Source of the DNA: CAZWFW01 sp964633445
GTDB taxonomy: Archaea > Undinarchaeota > CAZWFW01
Assembly (NCBI GenBank): GCA_964633445.1
Contig: CAZWFW010000048.1
Coordinates: 1-7,233, forward strand
Direction of reading: 5' to 3'
DNA: 7,233 nt
This document shows, piece by piece, positions 5,627 to 7,233 of this stretch. Numbering within the stretch: position 1 is the stretch's first letter; the number at the start of each line of letters is the position of its first letter. The notes under the pieces were generated by a model. That model worked only from the letters and a program-made list of their open reading frames with translations. It made no database searches and was not told the origin of the DNA. The position numbers and the translations under genes were made by a program.

Positions 5627-6632
5627 AATCAGAAAATTAAAGAAACTAGCAAAAAAATATGAAAATTCAGCTTTAGCAATATTTTTTGGAGATCCAAATT
5701 TAAAATATTTTCTCGATAGAGATATATCAACAGCCTTGCTTTTGGCTATTAGCGACAATGTTACTCTTTACTTATCTGAAATGGATAAATACCTCGCTGA
5801 GGATCTGCAAAGAAACAATGGCTTGGAAGTTAAGATATACGATAGGTTAGGGAAAATTTTTGAGGAAGCTAAAGGAGAAGGTATCAAGGAAATTGGGCTG
5901 AATTATAGTAGAGTGGCTATGGATATTGGCTCTAAACTTTCAAAAAAGTTTAAAATCTTTGATATTTCAAAGGATTTGGAGGAGATGAGAAGTATTAAGG
6001 ATAAGGAGGAGATTAGGAGAATAAAAAAAGCTTGCAGAATTGCAAATAACATAATAGAGAGTTTGGTTATTGAGGATGATGAGCAAAGCATAGCAGCAAG
6101 TTTGATTTATGAGGCAAGACTTAGCGGTTATAAAGAGGCTTTCGACCCGATTGTTGCTTCTGGTGCAAATTCTGCTTTACCTCATGCAAAACCTTTAAAT
6201 AAAAAAGTAGAATCTCCTCTAATAATAGATTTTGGAGTTATTTATGAAAATTATTGCTCAGATCTCACAAGAACTTTCATTTTAGAAGAGCGAGGTGAAA
6301 TAGTAGATGCTTTTAATGCTGTAAGTGAAGCAAAAAAAGAAGCTTGCAAAGTTATAGGAGATGGTGTAAGGGTTATCGAGGTTGATAAAGCTGTTAGAGA
6401 CGTTTTAAGAGAATACGGCTATGAAAAATTTTTCCTTCACTCAACGGGGCATGGTATAGGCATAGAAGTGCATGAAGCTCCTCACATTTCGAGAAATAGC
6501 AAAGAAGTGCTTAAAAATGGAAATGTTTTCACAATCGAACCAGGGATTTACATTACTAGGAAATTTGGTATTAGAATTGAAGATGTTTACCTGCTTGAAA
6601 GGAATAGGGTAAAAATTTTAAGTAGAAAATAG
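5610..6632 (+). CDS. pepQ: Xaa-Pro dipeptidase (M24 metallopeptidase)
   Basis: Cytoplasmic prolidase-type peptidase, 340 residues, which would split dipeptides ending in proline, a late step of peptide recycling. An N-terminal creatinase-like domain (about 1-120) precedes the pita-bread catalytic domain. All five metal ligands are visible: D207 (IIDFGV), D218 (CSDLTRTF), H281 (TGHGIGIEVHE), E310 (FTIEPGIY) and E324 (GIRIED). The conserved active-site histidines H192 (LPHAKP) and H288 are also present, which supports a working enzyme. The ATG at 5610 is preferred over an in-frame TTG at 5601; both lie inside the end of pcm, and neither has a clear ribosome binding site, so translation is probably coupled. 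An Xaa-Pro aminopeptidase is the main alternative; the length and motif set are close to archaeal prolidases. It is followed by a hairpin and T-run. Confidence 0.92.
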   Translation: MVGRDRIRKLKKLAKKYENSALAIFFGDPNLKYFLDRDISTALLLAISDNVTLYLSEMDKYLAEDLQRNNGLEVKIYDRLGKIFEEAKGEGIKEIGLNYSRVAMDIGSKLSKKFKIFDISKDLEEMRSIKDKEEIRRIKKACRIANNIIESLVIEDDEQSIAASLIYEARLSGYKEAFDPIVASGANSALPHAKPLNKKVESPLIIDFGVIYENYCSDLTRTFILEERGEIVDAFNAVSEAKKEACKVIGDGVRVIEVDKAVRDVLREYGYEKFFLHSTGHGIGIEVHEAPHISRNSKEVLKNGNVFTIEPGIYITRKFGIRIEDVYLLERNRVKILSRK

Positions 6633-6753
6633 TCGAAAAATTCTAAAAACTGAATATTTTTTGAATCTTCATCGAAGATTAAAGTTGTTTTTCATAACTT
6701 TTAGTTCCTCCTTCGCAAATCGATCAAAGATTTATAAATTTTAAAATTTTTCA
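6633..6753. other. AT-rich spacer, possible short minus-strand remnants
   Basis: Between the dipeptidase and the decayed gene there is no intact gene. On the minus strand an ATG at 6754 overlaps the decayed gene's TAA and opens a 17-codon frame ending in LIDLRRRN. A different frame reads IFDRFAKEELKVMKNNFNLR and stops at about 6669. These could be scraps of a second broken gene downstream of the first, or chance. GGAGG on the minus strand at 6707-6711 falls within the codons for KEE, so I do not read it as a real ribosome binding site. AAATTTTAAAATTT (6736-6749) is a simple palindrome. Confidence 0.25.
6655..6692 (+). terminator. Hairpin and T-runs after pepQ
   Basis: About 25 bases after the dipeptidase stop there is a run of six T (6657-6662). 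It is followed by a perfect 7-bp stem, AATCTTC (6664-6670) with GAAGATT (6674-6680), around a 3-base loop, then AAAGTTG and a T-run (6688-6692). Oligo-T alone can stop archaeal RNA polymerase, so this is a plausible end of the pcm-pepQ transcript. A role is inferred from layout. Confidence 0.5.
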
Positions 6754-7233
6754 TTATGAATCTTGGGGATAATTAGTTTGAGCAGTATCTATTTGACTAA
6801 ACCTTTTCTTTCTAGTCTTAATTAAAAACACAACAACTAATAGTGCTACAACTCCGAGTATACAGAAAATTAAAGTTAAATTTTAACTCCTGCGACTCAA
6901 TATAAGCATGTTCTCTATCCATAAGATCAAGCATATTTAAATACTTTGTTGTCTTCTCTTATTTTCACAACTTCTGCTTTAGTTATTTTTCCAGGCATCT
7001 CTAAAGTATATTCAAATTTCATACCCATTTAGCATTGCTTATGTTGTTTTGTTATAAAATTCCTTACAAAGATCTATTAAATTTTTCTCAAAACCGCTTA
7101 CATTAAATAATTTTGAAATTTCTTGAATTCTGAAAAATCATAAACAGCTTTTATTTTGGATAAACCACTCCCTCCACTTTCTGTTCTATGCTTACACTTA
7201 TACATCTGCTTAGAAAAATGATAATAATCAAAA
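6754..7233 (-). pseudogene. Decayed gene for a membrane-anchored protein (3' part)
   Basis: Protein-like sequence can be followed on the minus strand through several frames, cut by about five lesions. From the window edge to 7098 one frame reads through SGLSKIKAVYDFSEFKKFQN. After a shift near 7108 it continues as FNVSGFEKNLIDLCKEFYNK to a stop at 7039-7041. A third frame (7028-6927) gives MKFEYTLEMPGKITKAEVVK and ends VFKYA. After a shift near 6938 comes MLDLMDREHAYIESQEL, and after one near 6880 a hydrophobic helix, TLIFCILGVVALLVVVFLI, followed by KTRKKRF and a short tail stopping at 6754-6756. The design is an outside domain, a C-terminal membrane anchor and a basic cytoplasmic end. The 'mPGkI...' strand pattern recalls LppM/DUF3153-type surface domains, but only loosely. 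The N-terminus lies beyond the window. Multiple sequencing errors are the alternative to decay. Confidence 0.65.

Noticed and set aside
6693..6711. Apparent Shine-Dalgarno GGAGG followed by ATG on the minus strand
   Set aside because: The ATG opens only eight codons before a stop, and GGAGG falls in codons of a coding-like scrap.
1..7233. Search by eye for CRISPR repeats, tRNA or rRNA genes and intact insertion sequences
   Set aside because: No regularly spaced repeats, cloverleaf-like GC stems or transposase motifs were seen on either strand.

Overview
The window comes from an AT-rich archaeon, probably a thermophile. Ribosomal proteins S24e and S27ae are archaeal/eukaryotic families with no bacterial counterpart. 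Arginine is coded almost entirely by AGA/AGG. The proteins are rich in Lys, Glu and Ile. Start codons mostly lack Shine-Dalgarno sequences, while TATA-like boxes sit 25-30 bases ahead of several starts, as in leaderless archaeal transcripts. I cannot name the lineage.

Layout. Positions 1-246 hold no convincing gene, only inverted repeats and a short coding-like scrap. Positions 247-3281 (minus strand) form a tightly overlapping four-gene operon, read from 3281 leftward: the catalytic large subunit of a group 4 membrane-bound [NiFe] hydrogenase, its NuoH-like membrane subunit, its two-cluster ferredoxin subunit, and a PfkB-family sugar/nucleoside kinase. Divergent from it, about 35 bp from start codon to start codon, is an HD-domain phosphohydrolase of the SAMHD1/dGTPase-like type (3317-4498, plus). 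It converges, with only 4 bp between stop codons, on an S24e-S27ae ribosomal protein pair (minus, 4503-4938). Divergent from S24e is a plus-strand pair of protein repair/turnover genes: protein-L-isoaspartate methyltransferase (pcm) overlapping an M24-family Xaa-Pro dipeptidase (4973-6632). A hairpin plus T-tract follows. The last ~480 bp (minus) hold a broken gene for a membrane-anchored protein, readable across several frames and running off the right edge.

How they fit together. The three hydrogenase genes encode the [NiFe] catalytic subunit, the membrane subunit that couples redox chemistry to ion movement, and the electron-input ferredoxin arm. They follow the L-M-N (NuoD-H-I) order. The small subunit (MbhJ/EchC type) and the antiporter-like subunits are not in the window: the gene block starts abruptly with the large subunit next to an unrelated divergent gene. 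A working complex would need those parts encoded elsewhere. The kinase start lies inside the ferredoxin gene, so it is probably co-translated, but its substrate is unknown. The remaining genes are housekeeping: translation, nucleotide metabolism, repair of aged proteins and dipeptide recycling. I found no CRISPR array, tRNA, rRNA or intact mobile element. The points most worth a second look are the split hydrogenase operon and the decaying membrane protein gene.
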